DNA of 64,000 nt from the NCBI RefSeq assembly GCF_030435805.1, contig NC_081298.1, positions 29,376,501 to 29,440,500 on the forward strand, written 5' to 3'. Origin of the DNA: Mustela lutreola. Taxonomy: Eukaryota; Chordata; Mammalia; Carnivora; Mustelidae. Both the position numbers and the translations under genes were made by a program. How positions within the stretch are numbered: position 1 is the first letter of the stretch; each line of letters starts with the position of its first letter. The notes under the pieces were generated by a model, which did no database searches, was not told the DNA's origin, and worked only from the letters and a program-made list of their open reading frames with translations. Below are positions 10,942 through 26,410 of the stretch, one piece after another.

Positions 10942-11129
10942 TTTTTTTTTTTAAACAGATTTTATTTATTTATTTGAGAGAGACAGGGCAGGAGTGGTGA
11001 GGGGTGGTGGGAGGGAGAAGCAGATTCCCTGCTGAGCAGGGAGGCCTACACAGGCTTGATCCCAGGACTCTGGGATGATCACCTGAGCTGAAGGCAGACG
11101 CTTAATCAACTGAGCCACCCAGGAGGCCC
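10942..11129 (-). mobile_element. Can-SINE, minus orientation
   Basis: Poly-T, then acagattttatttatttatt, a GA-rich middle and ctgagccacccaggaggcccc, which is the reverse-complement tRNA-like head. Confidence 0.85.
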
Positions 11130-11445
11130 CAGTATACACACTTTTTAAATTTGCATTAGTTCCAATCCTTACAACCTCTCTGTATGGTAGGTCTTATTAT
11201 CTCTATATTGTGGACGAGGAAAGGGACACTTCACAAGATTAAGAAATAGCTAAGGGATGGAGTGGGGTTTGACATCAAAGATCATCTGATTCCAAAATTC
11301 ACATTGTGGGTGTATTCTAGAAGAGAGGAGGAGTCAGATTCCATATAAAGAGGAGAGGAGGATCCTGAACAATCACAGGGTTTCCAGACATAGGGGAGCT
11401 TGAGCGTTAGAACTGGGTGAACTCAAAAGCCCCTCACCTCTAATA

Positions 11446-11904
11446 CGGGCAAACCTCGGAGGTAATGTTGTTTGGTTCGAGATCACTACAATAAAGTGAG
11501 TGTTATGATAAAGTGAGTCAAAGGAATTTCCTGATTTCCCAGTGCACACAGTTATGCTTACACCATACTGCGGTCTGTCAAATGTGCAATATTATGTCTA
11601 AAAAACAGCAGACATATCTTAATTATAAAATACTACTAAAAAATGCTAACCATCACCTGAGCTTTCAGCAAGTCATAACCACAGATCACAAATCACCATA
11701 ACAAATAAAAAATAATGAACATCTGAAATATTGCAAGAATTACCAAAATGTGACATGGAGATAGGAAGTGAGGAAATGCTGTTGGAAAAATGATACCAAG
11801 AGACTTGTTCGACCTTCATAAACCTTCAACTTGTCATACACCTTCAACTTGTAAAAAACGCTCTCTCTGTGAAATGCAATAAAGTGCAAAATGAGCTATG
11901 CCTG
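11446..11904 (+). mobile_element. Internally deleted Tigger1-like (TcMar) DNA transposon
   Basis: The left end (gggcaaacctcggaggtaat) and the right end (aaaatgagctatgcctg) are degraded Tigger1 terminal inverted repeats. Internal stretches such as ataaagtgagtcaaaggaat and gaattaccaaaatgtgacat match the two ends of Tigger1. At about 460 bp it keeps only those ends and has no transposase, so it is a non-autonomous derivative fixed early in mammals. It also carries a doubled cttcaacttgt motif near 11825-11850. Confidence 0.8.
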
Positions 11905-13360
11905 TGGTCTAGGATCCGTGCTATCACTATGGTTTGTTTATACCACTTATGAAAAGAACATAGAGAAGACCTCAAAGACCAAAATCTACAGAGAGGAATG
12001 GATTTACAAGATATCCCCTCATCTGAGGGAAGAAAAAGTAACACAACTGAAAACCTGAAAGTCAGCAGGAGAGATAAGGGATCCCAAATCTCAACATAGG
12101 AGAGAAGCAAAAGGAAACCCCAGGATAATGATGAAGATCTCAAAACTAGAACTGTGAGCAGACATAAAGTTCCTGCCAGAGGAAGTAAATATTACCAAGG
12201 AGAGGAGATTTATACTTCTGAGGAATAATCTGAGGATGGACAAGCAACTGGTAGACAGAAAACCAAGCCAGTAACAATAGTGACAAAAATTAATTCTGGG
12301 AAAACAAAAAAGTTGTGTAAGACAGAAAATTTTATATTATGCTTCCTACTCAGCTATGAATATTTACATAATCTTATTGATATAAACCCTGAAGATCAGC
12401 TTAACCAAAAACTATAAGCAAACTATATATGGAAGATACAAGGAGGGGAAGAAGAACAGGGACTGGGTAGTGAAGCCCAGAGCCACAAAGTCCATAATAA
12501 AGAAGCCGAAGATTTTATAGATATAGATACTTCCTAGAAATCAAGAAACAGCAACACATTATTTAGAAATATACTGATAAATGTCAAAAGAAACAGAGTA
12601 GAAAGTACCTCCACAGAACAGAAAAGGAGGGGGAAAGAAGGAATTAATATTTAGTGTTGTAAGTTCCATCAAACTATTGGACTGTGTAAACCATGTCCAA
12701 TTTTGACAAAAATTAAATTTGCCAAATGCATGTACTAACAGGAAATTAAGGTATTTTTTCAAGAAGACAATCAGTGTTCGAAGAAAGTAACCTACGGTCC
12801 AAGGAAAATGCTGAAAGCTTTTCTAGTCCAAGCAATTCCTACTGTCTACAAAACTTCTTTAAGGATGCCCAGTAACAGAAATGATGACAAAATAAAGAAT
12901 CATAGAAGCATGCAAAGCCAACAGCAAATGGCAAATAGGAGGTACTTACCTTTTCACCATGCAACTTTTAGCATAACTGTATAGACACTGTATTTACATA
13001 TACAGGTCTGAAATATAATCACTTTAGAAGTCTGGTCTTGAGTACTGTGGAAGGAAAGGAAAGAAACGAAGGGAAGATACAGAACCAATAAAGCAGAACA
13101 GTTAGGAGAAAAGGCAATACAAAGGAGAGGTTCTCCTCTGCCCAAAGGAGAAGAGAAAACACAGCTGAGTGAGTTAGTTCCTCTTTCCTTAAAAACTCTC
13201 ATAGAATCGGTAAGAAAGATGGAAAGGGAATACTGTGAGATTCCCCAATCAGTACCTACTGATGCCTTCTCTAGAGGTTCAAAGCCATGTGACATCAGCA
13301 CAAAGCTCCTTTCTTACTTTAAATGTATAAATTTAACTATATGTACAACCTCCTCATCTC

Positions 13361-13544
13361 CTTTTTTTTTTTTAAGATTTTATTTATTTATTTGACAGAG
13401 ATCACAAGTAGGCAGAGAGAAAGGAAGGGAAGCAGGCTCCCTGCTGAGCAGAGAACACGATGTGGGGCTCGATACCAGGACCCTGGGATCACTACCTGAG
13501 CCAAAGGCAGAGGCTTTAACCCACTGAACCATCCAGGCACCCCC
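13361..13544 (-). mobile_element. Can-SINE, minus orientation
   Basis: Poly-T, then aagattttatttatttattt, gacagagatcacaagtaggc and a terminal ccactgaaccatccaggcacccc. Full-length young subfamily. Confidence 0.9.
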
Positions 13545-14269
13545 TCCTCATATCCTCTTTAGGGGTCCTAACAAACCAGAATGAAGCCTCAGAGACCCCT
13601 GGCACTGCCCAACCACCCTGAGCAATGGAATTTCATAGGAGTGAATGAAGACTCTTTCTTACCTTTCTACCTTCCAGGTCTACAGGTCTGAGCAAAGCCA
13701 AATAGCTTCATTTAAACTATAATCCTGAAGTTAGAGGAAGGGAGCCAGTCGGAGGAAGACAGCCATGCTAACTGTAGATTAAGTCTATGACACTCTTAGC
13801 GTATTCAATTCACCAGTTACGGGATCTCCTCTCTGAATTCTGATTTCTGTCCTTTTGCTACAAAGGTTTAACCCCTTATGTCCTCATAAAATTGCCACAA
13901 ATAAATGGATACTTCAAATTCTAATCTTGTCTTAGCAGAAAATTTGTTGAGTAACCGAGAATTAAAACTAAAAACTAAATTTCTCCAGGTGTTGAGAGCC
14001 TACCAAGCTTTAATGCCCCTGGTGAGGGCTTAGAGACTGACCTAAGGACCCTTAGCTGTTAATGCAAATGCTAACTGGGCTAGACTCTTCTGTGCTTCAG
14101 TTTCCACATAGGAGCAGAGACAAGACTAAAGTCTTGTACTATTACTACGAAGGTCAAACACTAGTGCTAAAGTGTTTAGGTCAAGATAAGTATCACCTAG
14201 AGTTAAGCCAAACCAAAACCAAGTCTAACAGCCCATCCCCTCCACTTCGTTCCAGCTTCCACTTTCTTT

Positions 14270-14422
14270 TCTTTTTTTTAAGAGAGGGAGAGAGAGAGAA
14301 GCTTAGGCAGGCTCCACACCCAGCACAAAGCTCCACTGAGGCTGGATCTCACAACCCTGAGATCAGGACCTGAGCAGATAGCAAGAGTTAGACACTTAAC
14401 TGACTAAGCCACCTAGGTACCC
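14270..14422 (-). mobile_element. Older diverged Can-SINE, minus orientation
   Basis: T-rich start, gagagagagagaagcttagg, and a diverged head ending in ctaagccacctaggtaccct. Confidence 0.7.
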
Positions 14423-15544
14423 TCTAGTTTCCATTCTTATTGGAGAAAACACACGACACAATTAACTGTGAAAAAAAAATTTCCCCCCAGCTTATATAGC
14501 CCTCTCCTCTCCTTCTCTAAGTCTCTGCTATTCCTCTATTAGAATGGCAAAAAGCGCCTGGGTAGAAACAGTCTGACAAGACCCCACAGATGATTCTGTT
14601 AGAGCCACTGCTCTTAAAGGATTCACAATGCTTTATCTAGAAAATTTCTGGGTTTAAAAACAGAGAGCAGGCACCCATATCCTCTCAGACAGTGACAGTG
14701 GAGCTATCAAATCTTTGCAAGTAAAGAGAAATATCTGCATCCAAAGTCACGTCAACTGGCCAACTCAACCCAGTACTTGGTTTTAATCTATTCTAGGTTT
14801 GCAAGGCTGAGCAGTACAGGTTTTCAGACAGCTGAAGGGGAAACTTCAGAATTCTCTAATATAAAAGTTGACTTATTTGCATGATGAATGACAAGCCCCT
14901 GCTGGGAATCAGAAAAGTAACCCAATGAACGGCGAAGAAAATCATACAGTCAAATAAATTAGGCCTGCACACTGCCAAAGGCCTTACTTTCTCCGCTGTA
15001 ACACTGAGTCTTCAGATTTTTATTTTGGTTACTAGACAGTAGTGAACTCATCCCAGAGCTTGCCTGAGGCCATTCAGAGCAGTGAGTTGTAGAATCCAGT
15101 TCTGGAGAAGCCACTGTTCTTACTATCCACAAAATGTGAGCAAAGTGCAGAAAACGGGAATTAACATGCCAGCTGCAACAAATGACTAGAGCAGGGAACA
15201 CCAGACACATTTAGGAACACCTAAAGCACTTGGCTACCAACTCCATAGGATGAAGCACTACTCGAGGTTTACAGTGAGGGAGCAATGAAGCCTGGTCTGA
15301 GTGGATGAGTAACTGGTATAAAGAGGGCCCAAGGCTCCCTGAGTCAGGACAGAAGAGCTGTGTCATGATTTGCACAGAAAGAGAAAGGGCAATTATTTTT
15401 ATCTCTGGAGAGAAAAGGGAGGAAGACATCAATAATACCCTTAGTTAGGTCTGGGCAACCAGAAACCGTCTGTTAAAATGGGGAATAGGTATACATCGTA
15501 TTGATATTTACTCAAGACTCAAGTTGACCCAGTGCTAAGCAAAA

Positions 15545-15700
15545 TACTGTAGGATTTTGCGGCTCAAATTGTGGCCTGCGGAGCAGCGGCATCAGCCTCA
15601 CCTGGAAGCTGGTCAAGAATGCATAACCTCAGACCCTACCACAGGCCTACATCCTCAGATCTCCAGATCCCCAAGTGATTAGCACGCACGTGAAAGTGTG
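15545..15700 (+). mobile_element. MER5-type hAT-Charlie relic
   Basis: The stretches tgtggcctgcggagcagcgg, catcagcctcacctggaagc and cagaccctaccacaggccta are diagnostic of the MER5A non-autonomous hAT family, although degraded. Confidence 0.75.
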
Positions 15701-16018
15701 ATAAGGAGTGCGGCAAAGCAGCTCGCAGCATTCCGCCAACAGCCCTGCGAGGCAGCCAGTTGTTATCTCCGTCTCCCAGAGGAAAAAGTCAAGGTTCACA
15801 CGAACCGTCTGCCCAAGGTCACAGAACTCTGAAGTGGCGGGGTCGCCGAGATGCTGCCTAAAGCAGGCCTGCGAAAGGAGTCCGCAGCCGGGCCCAGAAG
15901 CGCGGAGTCCGGCCTCGACGTGCCCGGCCCTGCGCCGCCCAGGACGGGAGAGGCGGGCCAAGAGCCAAGTGGGTAAGGAGAGGCCGCCACGACCTCCTCC
16001 CCGGCCGCCGCCACTCAC

Positions 16019-16130
16019 CTGAGCCTGGCGAACGCGGGCGCCGCAACACCAGACCCCGGATCCCCGCGCCACCACGACTACTCCAGCAACACCCGTACCT
16101 CAGAGCCCCACTTCCGGCCAACTGCCCGTT
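16019..16130 (-). other. FASTKD5: Shared untranslated exon 1 of FASTKD5 and UBOX5, with core promoter
   Basis: The minus strand has a strong donor, CAG|GTGAGT, with the last exonic base at 16019. It lies in a CpG-rich block at about 15790-16140. Two ETS-type sites (CCGGAAGT on the minus strand around 16110-16117, and a second ACTTCCG around 16130-16137) mark a TATA-less housekeeping promoter. In human, FASTKD5 and UBOX5 share this 5' end, and the sharing here is inferred. The transcription start is not fixed by sequence. Confidence 0.65.
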
Positions 16131-16289
16131 ACTTCCGTCTTCTGCGCTAGTGACGGATGCCGCCGAGGCTCAAAAGACTCTGTCAGCGTTTTCCAAGGAC
16201 GTTTTCCAGTGGAGGACCTTGCTAAGAGGACGCGGAAGTCTAGAACCTGCGGAGGGGGGAACAGCGCCGTGGATGGACCGCTCTGGAAG

Positions 16290-16450
16290 TCGCTAAATAG
16301 GCTAGACACTGGTTCGAATCCCAGACCGCCACTCAGGCTTTTATTGCCTTGGAGAAGTGACATTAACTATCTAAGCCTAGTTTCTCAACCCTATAGTGAG
16401 GATAATCATGCATCTATAATAGAGATGCATCTGTGAAGTGCTCTCAGGAG
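16290..16450 (+). mobile_element. MIR SINE relic
   Basis: GGTTCGAATCCCAGACCGCC, a degraded core (cttggagaagtgacattaac), then agtttctcaaccctatagtg and gaggataatc. These appear in the order of the MIR consensus. Confidence 0.75.
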
Positions 16451-16859
16451 AAGAGTTAGTGATGGATAGCCGAGCCTGTTAGGAGAAATGCATGTGAAGA
16501 GTTGGAGCTGGAGGAAGCCTTTGCTATGGCTGCTGAGCTAGGGTCATCATTAATCTCCCTGAGTAGGCTTACACCTGAGCGGCTATCAGCAACTAAGCAA
16601 GGGAGAGCTCCTCCAGGAGGGCTTGGTCCCAGACTGCTGTTCTGGGGGAAACTTGAGCACTGCCAGTTGGAGTTTGTCATACCTTGTCAGTGCCTTGGTT
16701 GCGGGTCCACCTACCCTAAGATCTGAAAGGGAGACTTGAGGACTGACGCTCCTTCCAGGGCACCATCTTGTCAGGGAGACAAAAACCAATGCAAGGAGGA
16801 CACTTCAAGGAGGGGCAAGGCTGGCATCCCAATTCCTGAGCTCTGCAGAGGGCAGTTTG

Positions 16860-17335
16860 TCTGAAAATCTCACTTGGGCCAGACCAGAGCAGACATTCCT
16901 AGTGGCTGATTATGACTCTCTTTGTGAGAAGAACTCAGAAGAAGCAGAGAGCTCATCCCCAGGATATGAACCGCATTGCTCCTAGGCAGCCATGACAATT
17001 CTTTTCTTTGCCAAATACTCAATTTCCCAATCTTCCCCAAAATAAGAAGAGGATGCAACTCAGTTCTGGCCAACAACATTTAAGGAGAAATGGACGAGTA
17101 GGATTCTGGGAAAGCTTTTACCTTCATGATAAAGTAGTGTGACCTCTGTCTCTTGTGGAGCTGTGGCAGCCACCTTGTGGCACTGAGGGAACTACATGCT
17201 AAGGATGGGAGAGTAGAATGAAGTCTTATGTCCTTGAAGAACCAATACTTATGATGGGATGCTTGTGACCAGAATTGTCAGGTGAGAAAAAATAAACCAC
17301 TATTTAGGATCTTGTAAATCCGGTTGTTACTTGTA
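16860..17335 (+). mobile_element. Possible degraded LTR-like interspersed relic
   Basis: Contains cagttctggccaacaacatt, then ggcagccaccttgtggcact and a late aaataaaccactatttagg, reminiscent of old mammalian LTR or MER elements. The family is uncertain and no coding part is present. If real, it is a long-dead fossil. Confidence 0.3.
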
Positions 17336-17884
17336 GCGGGGTGCATTGCACTGCATTGCATTCTTGAGTTGGGGAGGGGGGCTTTGTGAAGATGACAGAG
17401 GCACTTACATAAAGGACAGCACTTACGCACAAAGGACAATTCCCTGCTCACAGCATTCTTGGGCCCATTCTACCTTTGGGGCTTCACCACTAATAACAAC
17501 CTTGTTCTCAACCTTTGTGTTTTTGTCTTCTGCCCTCAAATATTGGCCAATCACTGTAAGGTGGCTCAGGATACCACATCTAGCGGTCTTGCCTTCCAGC
17601 CAGCAGCCTGTTGTCCAGATGCTGAGTTAGAACGACCTTGAAACCCTTCAGGGTGACAATCTGAGCTGAAGAGAAAGCCCCTTTGGGTAGAAACTTGGAT
17701 CCACTCCTCCTGGGCAACATGGAAGAACTTGGGCTTTGGGCCAACCTTCTCGCATGGCCCAATGAGCACCTCCAGCCTCATACCTCTCCGGGAAATGTTT
17801 ACTCCAGCTTTGACCTCCACACCCCCTTCACCTAGGCTTCACCTCCCCAACCTACAAAGACACAAGCAGGCCAAAGAATGCCAC

Positions 17885-19771
17885 TCAAGAGGCTTTCTCC
17901 ATTTTATTTCTTTGGGAAAAGAAAACGAAGTCTTTCCATCACATATGGTAGAGATATATATTTATATATATTTATATAGAATTTCTTTTGTGTTTGGAAG
18001 TCCCAAAGCTGAGTCTGTTCATATTTTTTTCTATATATTTTTTTCTTACTAATGCCTTCTCTTCCCCCTGCCCCTCTGGCCCAGGCCCAGGTTCTGGGGC
18101 AGGTACAGTGAGGGGTGAGTGGAATGGGCAGTGATTGCCAGATGCCCCCCCCCCCAGCTCAGAGATCTGGTGAGGGTCACCTGGAAGGGGCTGTGCAGAG
18201 GGATAGAGGCCACACAGAGGGGCACTCTTGTTTTTGTGGGGGACGCACAGCTCATTAAACAGTCACCAGTCATGGGAGGAGGCTGGTCAGGAGTTGGGGA
18301 ACTTGCTCACAGTAGTTGCCAGCTCTCTCCACCCTGCCCTCCAAACCGAGTCTTGGGGAGGAAGAGAGTGAAAAGAGAGAAATACAAGGGCTGAGGGCCA
18401 AGCCTCCTCTAATTTTTATTGCTGGTGAATTAGAAATTTGCCTTTCCCTTCCTTTCTTAGGGAGATAGACTCAGGATGCTAGGAGGAGGAGGGACATGAC
18501 AGTGCTGTCCCAACCCCCACTGATGGCCATGCCAGGCCTACCTTGGGCAAACACTGGGCTACCTTGAGATCCTGGGAACTCAGGGGTCAGTGTTCTTCTC
18601 AGGTAGCCTTGTCCTTCAAGGGCAAGCACAACCATCCTCCCTCGCCACCCCCTCCCCCCAAACAAAGGCCTCTGGCTCAGGCTTGGGCCCATTGGAGCTT
18701 GGAAGTGGGCAGTGCACCAAAAAATCAAGCAGAATTTTCTACTGGAAGAAAAGGTGAGGTTGGGGGAAGAGGTGGCCTAGGACAATGATGTTCTTAGCAT
18801 GAAAGCAGAGGGAGGCTGGGGGGATCGAGTGGGAAAAGACACAGGGAGACATCACAGACACTCATATGACCTCAGAAACCGGGTGAGGGGAGTGCCTGAG
18901 AGGCAGGTAGCACTTAATAGCTGTAGTTAGAGCCAGACAGTGGCCCTGGGTGTGGGGTAAGCCAAGCAGATGGGGCTATCACCCTGTGGGGTCCTGGCCA
19001 GAAGGGTAGGGTAGAGCTAAGAAGCCTCCAGGTGACCCTTCCCAAGAACAGGAGAGCAGATCTTCCCTGGGCACTAAGTCTTCACCCCCAGCCTTCCCTA
19101 CGGCCGGCCCCTGATATGTACATAGGGACATATACTCAGGACCAGGCCAGGCGCCAAGGCCTGAGCCCAAGAGACCTTGGGGGGGAGGGGCTGGGCAGGT
19201 AGCCCTCTCAACCACATACAGGCTATCTGCTCCCACTTGTCCTGTCAATCTGCCCAGGGAGGGATAATAGGACAGGAAGGAGAGAGGCCAGGAGCCCAAG
19301 GTCTGTCAGCTTTGGCAGACCCCATGAAGACCTCCTCAGGCTACATGACCTCTGAGGTGACCACACAGAGCATCACCAGACACCGGGATGGCCAACGGTA
19401 GCCACCCAGACCTACCCAAGGGCTGAGGCACCTCATGGTGCTACAGGCCTGCTGCCTCCCATCTCCCAAAAAAGAGCGCCAAGATGGGGAGCACGGGGCT
19501 CCCCTGCTGCCTAGGCCCCTCAATTTCCATACATGCCTCCTTCTCTCCCCTCCTTGGGAGGAGGGTCCAAAGGGGCTGCCCAGAGGGCCAGTGGTAGAGC
19601 CCCAAGGGCACCCCTTGGGGGTCGGGGAGGGACCTGGTCACAGCTGCTTTGAGAACCTCTTTGGTCTGGGGACATGGGAGACATAGGGAAGAGACATGGC
19701 AGGGAGGGGACACTGGGGACTCTGGCCTTTGACAGGGCACTTGTCAAAAGGCCACATGCCCAGGTAGGGGA
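17885..19771 (-). other. LZTS3: LZTS3 3' UTR
   Basis: About 1.9 kb after the stop codon, with no repeats and moderate-to-high GC, typical of a long neuronal 3' UTR. Minus-strand AATAAA signals occur at 17903-17908 (probably distal) and 18415-18420 (a possible proximal alternative). A TA-rich tract (17953-17985) lies just upstream of the distal signal. The end point is inferred. Confidence 0.6.
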
Positions 19772-22497
<2,726 letters not shown>

Positions 22498-23039
22498 TCA
22501 GCCCAAGCAGCACTTGCACCCAGCCCTTCAGTGTCCCTTCCTTATAATGGACACAAGAGTTCCCAGACACCCAGGATGGAGGAATGGGGCTGGGGTAAGA
22601 GTGACAGCCTGGTAATAGGTTGCCTGTTGCCCACCTAATTGTGCCCAGACCCCAGGGCACCATGCACATACGCTCCCAGCTTTGCTCAGCTCAGCATTCC
22701 ACCCCTCAGCTCCTGCCTCAACCCCACCTCCTCCATGAGCCCCAACTCTTCACTGCAACCCCCAAAACTTAGGCACTCTTTACCCTGGGTTTGAATCCCT
22801 ATAATCCAACCTTATGGGCTGGAGAGACAGGGTTGGAAGGGTACAACAATACTTGAATTCAATAGGGAACCTCAGAAATTAAGGGAAGGAGAGAACCCAC
22901 CCCTAACCAAATCTTCTGAGTAGGGGTCTTTCCCAGCCCCCTAACCTAGGGTGTTGCAGACAAGGGCAGAAGTGGAGGCTCACTACCAGCGCAGGCTCCT
23001 CTCCTTGCCTTTCCAAGGGGGTGGAGGGCCGATGGGTCC

Positions 23040-23600
23040 TCAAGCCTGGGACCCTCCGAGGCCCGGTCTGCAGGGGCCATGTGCCTCACTCTCGCAGTCG
23101 GGGCTCGGCCCGAACCGGCTGGGCGACTTTGGACGGGCCGACTGAGCCATCCCGGACTGCAGTTTTCTCCTCTGCGAAATGGGAGGAATGAAGGACCTAC
23201 CTCATGCAGCTGCCGAGTGCCAGGCGCCCCGAGGCGACAGGCGCGGGAGGGACGGGAGTCTTGTCGGGGGAGGGGTGTGGGTACCGCCGCGCGCCCCTGG
23301 GTCGCATGTGGGCGCCACCTCGGGCACGCCCCGCCCTCCACGGACGGCTGGGGACCGTGGCTGTAGCGCGTAGCGAGGGGACCTTCTGGAGGTCCACTGC
23401 CGCACGAGGGGCCCCTTCCCCACGGTCAGTACCTCTGCAGAAGCCCGGGGGCTGGCTGAGGCTGGGGCAGAGGACGCGGTGTCACCAGCTGCGGCCGCTG
23501 GCAGTGCCTCCCTCTTGGTCCCGGTTTCCCACCGGTGGGCGGGGCGAGGGGCGGGGCTTCCGTCCCCAGCTGCGCCCGCAGGGGATTCCGCGCCTCGCAT
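23040..23600 (-). promoter_or_regulatory. LZTS3: Intragenic CpG-dense block, possible alternative LZTS3 promoter
   Basis: A local run of CpG (gggtaccgccgcgcgcccct, cacctcgggcacgccccgcc, ggtgggcggggcgagggg) with GC boxes, flanked by lower-GC intron. Possible minus-strand donors nearby are CAGAG|GTACTG (about 23430) and GCACAG|GTAACC (about 23780). Either could end an alternative untranslated exon spliced to 22437. This is inference. Confidence 0.35.
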
Positions 23601-26284
23601 CCGCTCTAAGAATTCACTGCCACCGGGAAGACTTCCTGGGTTACCCCCTTTCCCCGTTCCCTTTGGACCTTGAACCGTGAAGTCCTCTGAGCCCTTCCAT
23701 GAGCGCGCTCCCCCCATCGCCCAAGGCCAGCCCACGAGAGCAGGGGGAGCAGCGCAGGCTTGCAGACAGGGCCTCGGGTTACCTGTGCTCATAGAGGCCC
23801 CACTTCCTGGTTCCTTTGTCTCAAATCCACACCGGGGAACACCTGCCCTAGAGATCTGCATAATCTGGCGGGGCCGAGGCACCAGGCAGTGCCAGTCGTG
23901 GAGGCAGGCCCTCGAACCGAATCCACTTTCCCCTAAGGAGCCCTCCTTCTCTACCAAGGTGAAGGGGTCTGGGCGGCACTCCATGGCCCTCCAGTGCCCC
24001 TCAGACTATCTTCTACCCAGGTGCCCATTCTGCTGCTGCGTCCTTCCTATTAGACCCCAGACCCGGGGAACCTGACAAAACTCTTGTCCTTCAGGAGTCT
24101 TTTGGCCACCACACCTGGAATTACAGCCCTAAGTGGTTGGAAAGTTCACCACCAAGCCACGCCCCACTGCCTTTGTAAAATTCCATTCTCTCAGCATCTG
24201 TCCCCCCAGGGGTGGAGAACAGCACTCTACAACCTTCCTCCCGTGAGCCAGTCTATCCCCACATACACAGCTGAGTCCAGGCTGAGGCAAGAGAGGAACC
24301 TAGCGCAGAATTTTAGCGCAGTGTCACCAAGTGCAAGACCCTCAGAGTGAGTGCCTCTCAGGCCCCCCTCTAGACCCTGCTCTGCCTCTGTTCCCCACAC
24401 ACTCCAGCCCAGTTACCCCTCAATCCCTAAATCCCCTTCCCACCCTTAAGCATGACCCCTTTCTCAGCATCCTTGGGTGCAATGTAGGGAAGAACTGAGG
24501 ACTGTGAGGATGAAGGCTGAGTGGCCTAAGGCTTGAAACCAGTGCCAAGGCCTGGGCCGGGTCTGGGAGGAAGAACTGAAAAAACTTCACAGAGATGGGG
24601 TTCGGGGTGGGGGCAAGGAAGGAATCCAAGCTGGAGCACCAGGGTGGGTGTGACACCCTTAACAAAACAGGGGGAGATGTTTGAAGGAAACAGGTACTTT
24701 GGGAAAGACCACACAGAGATCTCTCTCTCACAGTGGGTGGAAAGAGACTGCGGTGATCAGCATTCGAGGGTGGTATGGGCGGGGCCCCACATGGAGGGAA
24801 GGTGGCAGGGCCCCAGAAGCCTGGGAGGCAGCGTGGATGCAAGAAGGAGGCCAGAAGAAGGCAGGCCTTGGAGAACAAGCTGGGGGGCTTCCAGAATGTT
24901 GGAGCAGCTTCCAGTGTGAGAAAGGGGCCAGGTAATGTCGGGATTGGAGAGTGTATCCTGGATCTGGCAGGTGGAAACCTCACTGTAAGAAATGGCTTCA
25001 GAAAAGGGGTGCATGGCCAAGCCAGGCTACAAGGGTGGTTGGGTCTGGAGGGAAAGATGGGAGAGTTCCCTAGTGAAGGAGGAGGCCAGAGAAGGCAGTA
25101 ACTTAAGGTCTTTGGGATCCAAAGGCGCTTTTTCTAATTTTAAATTAAGCATTCTAGAAACCTGAGTATGTTGCTATGCCGAAGGAAGGTGCCAACAGTG
25201 AGATGAGCTAGGCAAGAGGGCTCTGCCAGATGCCTGGATGTGGGCAAGAGTAAACCTCCGAAGTGATCACGTTGATCACAAGAATGACAGGGGACAGTGT
25301 TTGGGAGGGTGCTTTCCGAGATGTAGGGTGCAGTACAAACATGCGGTACTACCTTCTCTGATCCACAAAAGGAGGATCTGACCACAGGTTGAAGCTGGTC
25401 ATAGGCTACTCTGTGCCACTGTTGCCCTGGGATGTGTGTGGTCCTCAGACAAGCTCAATGCCCAGAGTCCTAGATGGAAATGAGGTGTTCCCAAGAATGT
25501 CTCCTGGGACCGGCTCCTGCTCTACCTTGGGAGTCCTTGACTGTCAACCCACAGCAGCTCTCCCTGGAGCCTCATTCCCCAAAGATTGTCTTGCCATAAT
25601 TCTAACCTGTCATGATCAATCCTGTGCAAGCGTTCCCTGCCCCTTGTTTCTTCGAGTCTGGGCCACTGCAGCTTCTTTTCTCAAAACCCCACCAGGGACT
25701 TGGCAAGAGAAAGAGGGGCATTTGTTCCTTGATAGGCAGAAACTGAGCCCGGGGCCGGGGGGCGGATTTGAGCTTCATATATGGGCTGGGGTCCTGAACT
25801 GGCCCAGGGGGGTAAGCATGGTCCACACAGGCAGACTCAAAGCATCAGCCCAACACCTGAGATGACAGCCTGTTGCCCAACTCTGCCACTGTCTCTGCAC
25901 CATCAGCCTTCAGTGCCTGGGACATTATGCAGAGTACTGATGGTCATAAAGCGGTCAAGTGAATTGTACCCGGGCTCTACATGGGCAGGTCCCTCCAACC
26001 CACAGTGACCACTCAACCCCTCCTTCCCTGTGTCCCTCCCACAGCTAAGAACACTCCACCCTTCTCTTGTGGTCTCAGAAGCCCTATACTAGTCCATTCA
26101 CCCCCTAAAGCTTTCAGAGCCCCTCTTGCCAGCACCCTTACTGGAGGGTCCTCACTGGCCTTTCCCCCCCTGCACTCCCTCCCACACACAGCTGCTAGGG
26201 GACTCTTTCTAAAGGCAAAGCTGATCTTGTCCCTGCTTTGCCCAGATTCTTCCATGAGCAGCACCAAGAACAGTCGACACGAGT

Positions 26285-26410
26285 TCTGGAGGCATCAGCT
26301 CAAGTGCAAATCCCAGCTGAACTGATTAGGGGTGAATGCATGCAGGTTACTTCACCTCGGGTTCTCACACCTACCTTACAGGGATTTTAAGAGGTAAATG
26401 TATTGTGGGT
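26285..26410 (+). mobile_element. MIR-like relic
   Basis: gagttctggaggcatcagct, then gcaggttacttcacctcggg, ttctcacacctaccttacag and ggattttaagaggtaaatg. This is the order of a degraded MIR. Confidence 0.5.

Larger units (their letters stand above)
7675..16018 (-). other. FASTKD5: FASTKD5/UBOX5 intron 1
   Basis: Intron between the untranslated first exon (donor CAG|GTGAGT at 16018) and the FASTKD5 exon (acceptor at 7675). It holds Can-SINEs, a Tigger-type relic and two hAT relics, listed separately. 11910-13350 and 13550-15540 are otherwise unique, and I see no gene there. The short open frames here have no recognisable domain. Confidence 0.6.
16131..17884. other. Intergenic region between UBOX5/FASTKD5 promoter and LZTS3 3' end
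   Basis: No gene is recognised. It holds a MIR relic and a possible LTR-like relic (listed). 16450-16860 and 17340-17880 show nothing identifiable. Confidence 0.6.

Noticed and set aside
23202-23984. 260-codon minus-strand frame in LZTS3 intron 1
   Set aside because: Falls on the CpG-dense block. The translation looks random (Pro/Arg/Gly-rich) and it has no matching splice structure with LZTS3.
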